NCBI GenBank assembly: GCA_003156695.1
Contig: PMHN01000222.1
Span: forward strand, 1 to 5,851
Reading direction: 5' to 3'
From: Gammaproteobacteria bacterium
GTDB lineage: Bacteria; Pseudomonadota; Gammaproteobacteria; Steroidobacterales; Steroidobacteraceae
DNA: 5,851 nucleotides
Every line of letters starts with the position of its first letter. Position 1 is the stretch's first letter. A program made the translations under genes and the position numbers. Below the pieces are notes generated by a model that did not search any database, was not told the origin of the DNA, and saw only the letters and a program-made list of their open reading frames with translations. Shown here one piece after another: positions 5,214-5,851 of this stretch.

Positions 5214-5851
5214 AGCGGAGGCGCGGCGCATGGCGCCGCCGTGCTCGGGAGTTCCGCCGCCACTGGAGAGCGCACTCGCAAGCACGGCCGGCGACGGCAG
5301 ATTCAGCCGCGCATAGAGTGCCGCGAGCTGCCGCCGGTAGAGCTCGTCGAACTGACTCACCGCCTCTGCCGGGTTGTAGTCGCCGAACCACCAGAACCAG
5401 TCCGAGCTCTCGCACAGCGCGAGCTGCCTTTGCGCTGCGGCGCGTTGCTGCGCATCGAGCGCACCGCCCTGCATCACCTGATCGAACGCCCGCTTGGCGT
5501 CGCACAGGAGATCCCAGGCGCGGTTCTTGTCCGCATCTCCCATCCAGGTGGCGAGCGTCCCGTGCACCCAGCTGCCCGCCCGCACGCGCGCCAGCGGCTG
5601 CGGGTTCAGAGCGCGGGCGCGGCACTGCGAGAGCGTTGTCATATCGAGTCGCGGGTGACTGGCGAGCAGCGCATACAGCGCGCGCAGGAAGTAGTAGCCG
5701 TTGAACGGGTAATGCTCCCAGGCATTCTCGCCGTCGAGCGCGATGAGCACCGCGTGCCCGCCGCCTGCATAAAGATCGGCGAGCCGCACCAGTTCGTTGA
5801 CCAGGTTGTGGGCGGCGTCATCGCCATGCCAGGTCGCGTAGCTAAAGCCGA
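5211..5851 (-). CDS. Glycoside hydrolase family 57 alpha-glucan-active enzyme, C-terminal part, truncated by window edge
   Basis: GH57 enzymes are retaining alpha-glucan hydrolases, glucanotransferases or branching enzymes; which of these this one is cannot be told from the fragment. The last 212 residues are present, and the frame is open to the right edge. I read GFSYATWHGDDAAHNLVNEL at the edge, then VLIALDGENAWEHYPFNGYY (about residues 33-52). This is likely the conserved region holding the catalytic Asp in DGE, by analogy with the acid/base Asp of other GH57 enzymes (inference). Then come GSWVHGTLATWMGD, DKNRAWDLLCDAKRA and SSDWFWWFGDYNP, typical of the C-terminal half of larger GH57 proteins, followed by a helical segment FDELYRRQLAALYARL and a C-terminus GGGTPEHGGAMRRASA. 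The nucleophile region lies outside the window. It is first of at least three co-directional genes with malQ and the lipoprotein gene, which supports a role in glycogen or maltodextrin turnover. Confidence 0.88.
   Translation of the reverse strand, partial: GFSYATWHGDDAAHNLVNELVRLADLYAGGGHAVLIALDGENAWEHYPFNGYYFLRALYALLASHPRLDMTTLSQCRARALNPQPLARVRAGSWVHGTLATWMGDADKNRAWDLLCDAKRAFDQVMQGGALDAQQRAAAQRQLALCESSDWFWWFGDYNPAEAVSQFDELYRRQLAALYARLNLPSPAVLASALSSGGGTPEHGGAMRRASA

Noticed and set aside
3922..5316. Long plus-strand open frame (464 codons) antisense to malQ and the end of the GH57 gene
   Set aside because: Its translation is rich in Arg, Ala, Gln and Pro without any recognisable domain. The opposite strand carries full GH77 motifs, so this is a high-GC shadow frame.
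5200..5625. Upstream extension of the malQ frame to a 589-residue protein
   Set aside because: The extension overlaps the well-supported GH57 C-terminus in another frame and is low-complexity Arg/Ala. The family start and Shine-Dalgarno point to GTG 5199.
1..5851. Search for CRISPR arrays, tRNA or rRNA genes, insertion-sequence ends, phage genes or toxin-antitoxin pairs
   Set aside because: No spaced direct repeats, no tRNA-like folds, no transposase motifs and no paired small ORFs were seen; the window is ordinary chromosomal gene content.

Overview
This window is a GC-rich, tightly packed piece of bacterial chromosome, about two thirds G+C by eye. The gene content (GH57 hydrolase, MalQ, GlgA, an AraC/methyltransferase fusion, an M32 carboxypeptidase and a LEA-type lipoprotein) most resembles a gammaproteobacterium or a related proteobacterium. 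That placement is inference from gene families, not a phylogenetic result. No RNA gene, insertion sequence, phage gene or CRISPR array was seen.

Layout, left to right. At 1-664 (minus) lies the N-terminal part of an M32 (Taq-type) metallocarboxypeptidase that runs off the left edge. At 777-1715 (minus) is an AraC-type DNA-binding domain fused to an O6-methylguanine-DNA methyltransferase. At 1777-1884 (minus) is a possible 35-residue single-pass membrane peptide. At 1921-3384 (plus) is glgA, glycogen synthase. On the minus strand from the right edge comes an apparent operon: the C-terminal part of a GH57 alpha-glucan-active enzyme (5211-5851), malQ (3856-5199) and a LEA/WHy-domain lipoprotein (3371-3835). 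The gaps are 11 and 20 nt. The lipoprotein gene meets glgA tail to tail, and the two coding regions overlap by 14 nt.

The right half is an alpha-glucan (glycogen) locus. GlgA extends alpha-1,4-glucan from ADP-glucose, MalQ moves glucan segments between chains, and the GH57 enzyme cuts, transfers or branches alpha-glucans. The envelope lipoprotein may be a stress-related passenger. The left half holds unrelated housekeeping and repair functions, separated from glgA by a roughly 200-bp divergent region.

I do not see an exciting undescribed system. The points most worth a second look are the altered active-site surroundings of the methyltransferase (Ala where the family has Glu, and PCHNV instead of PCHRV), an unusually compact MalQ, the small membrane ORF between the methyltransferase gene and glgA, and a symmetric AT-rich element at 734-754.
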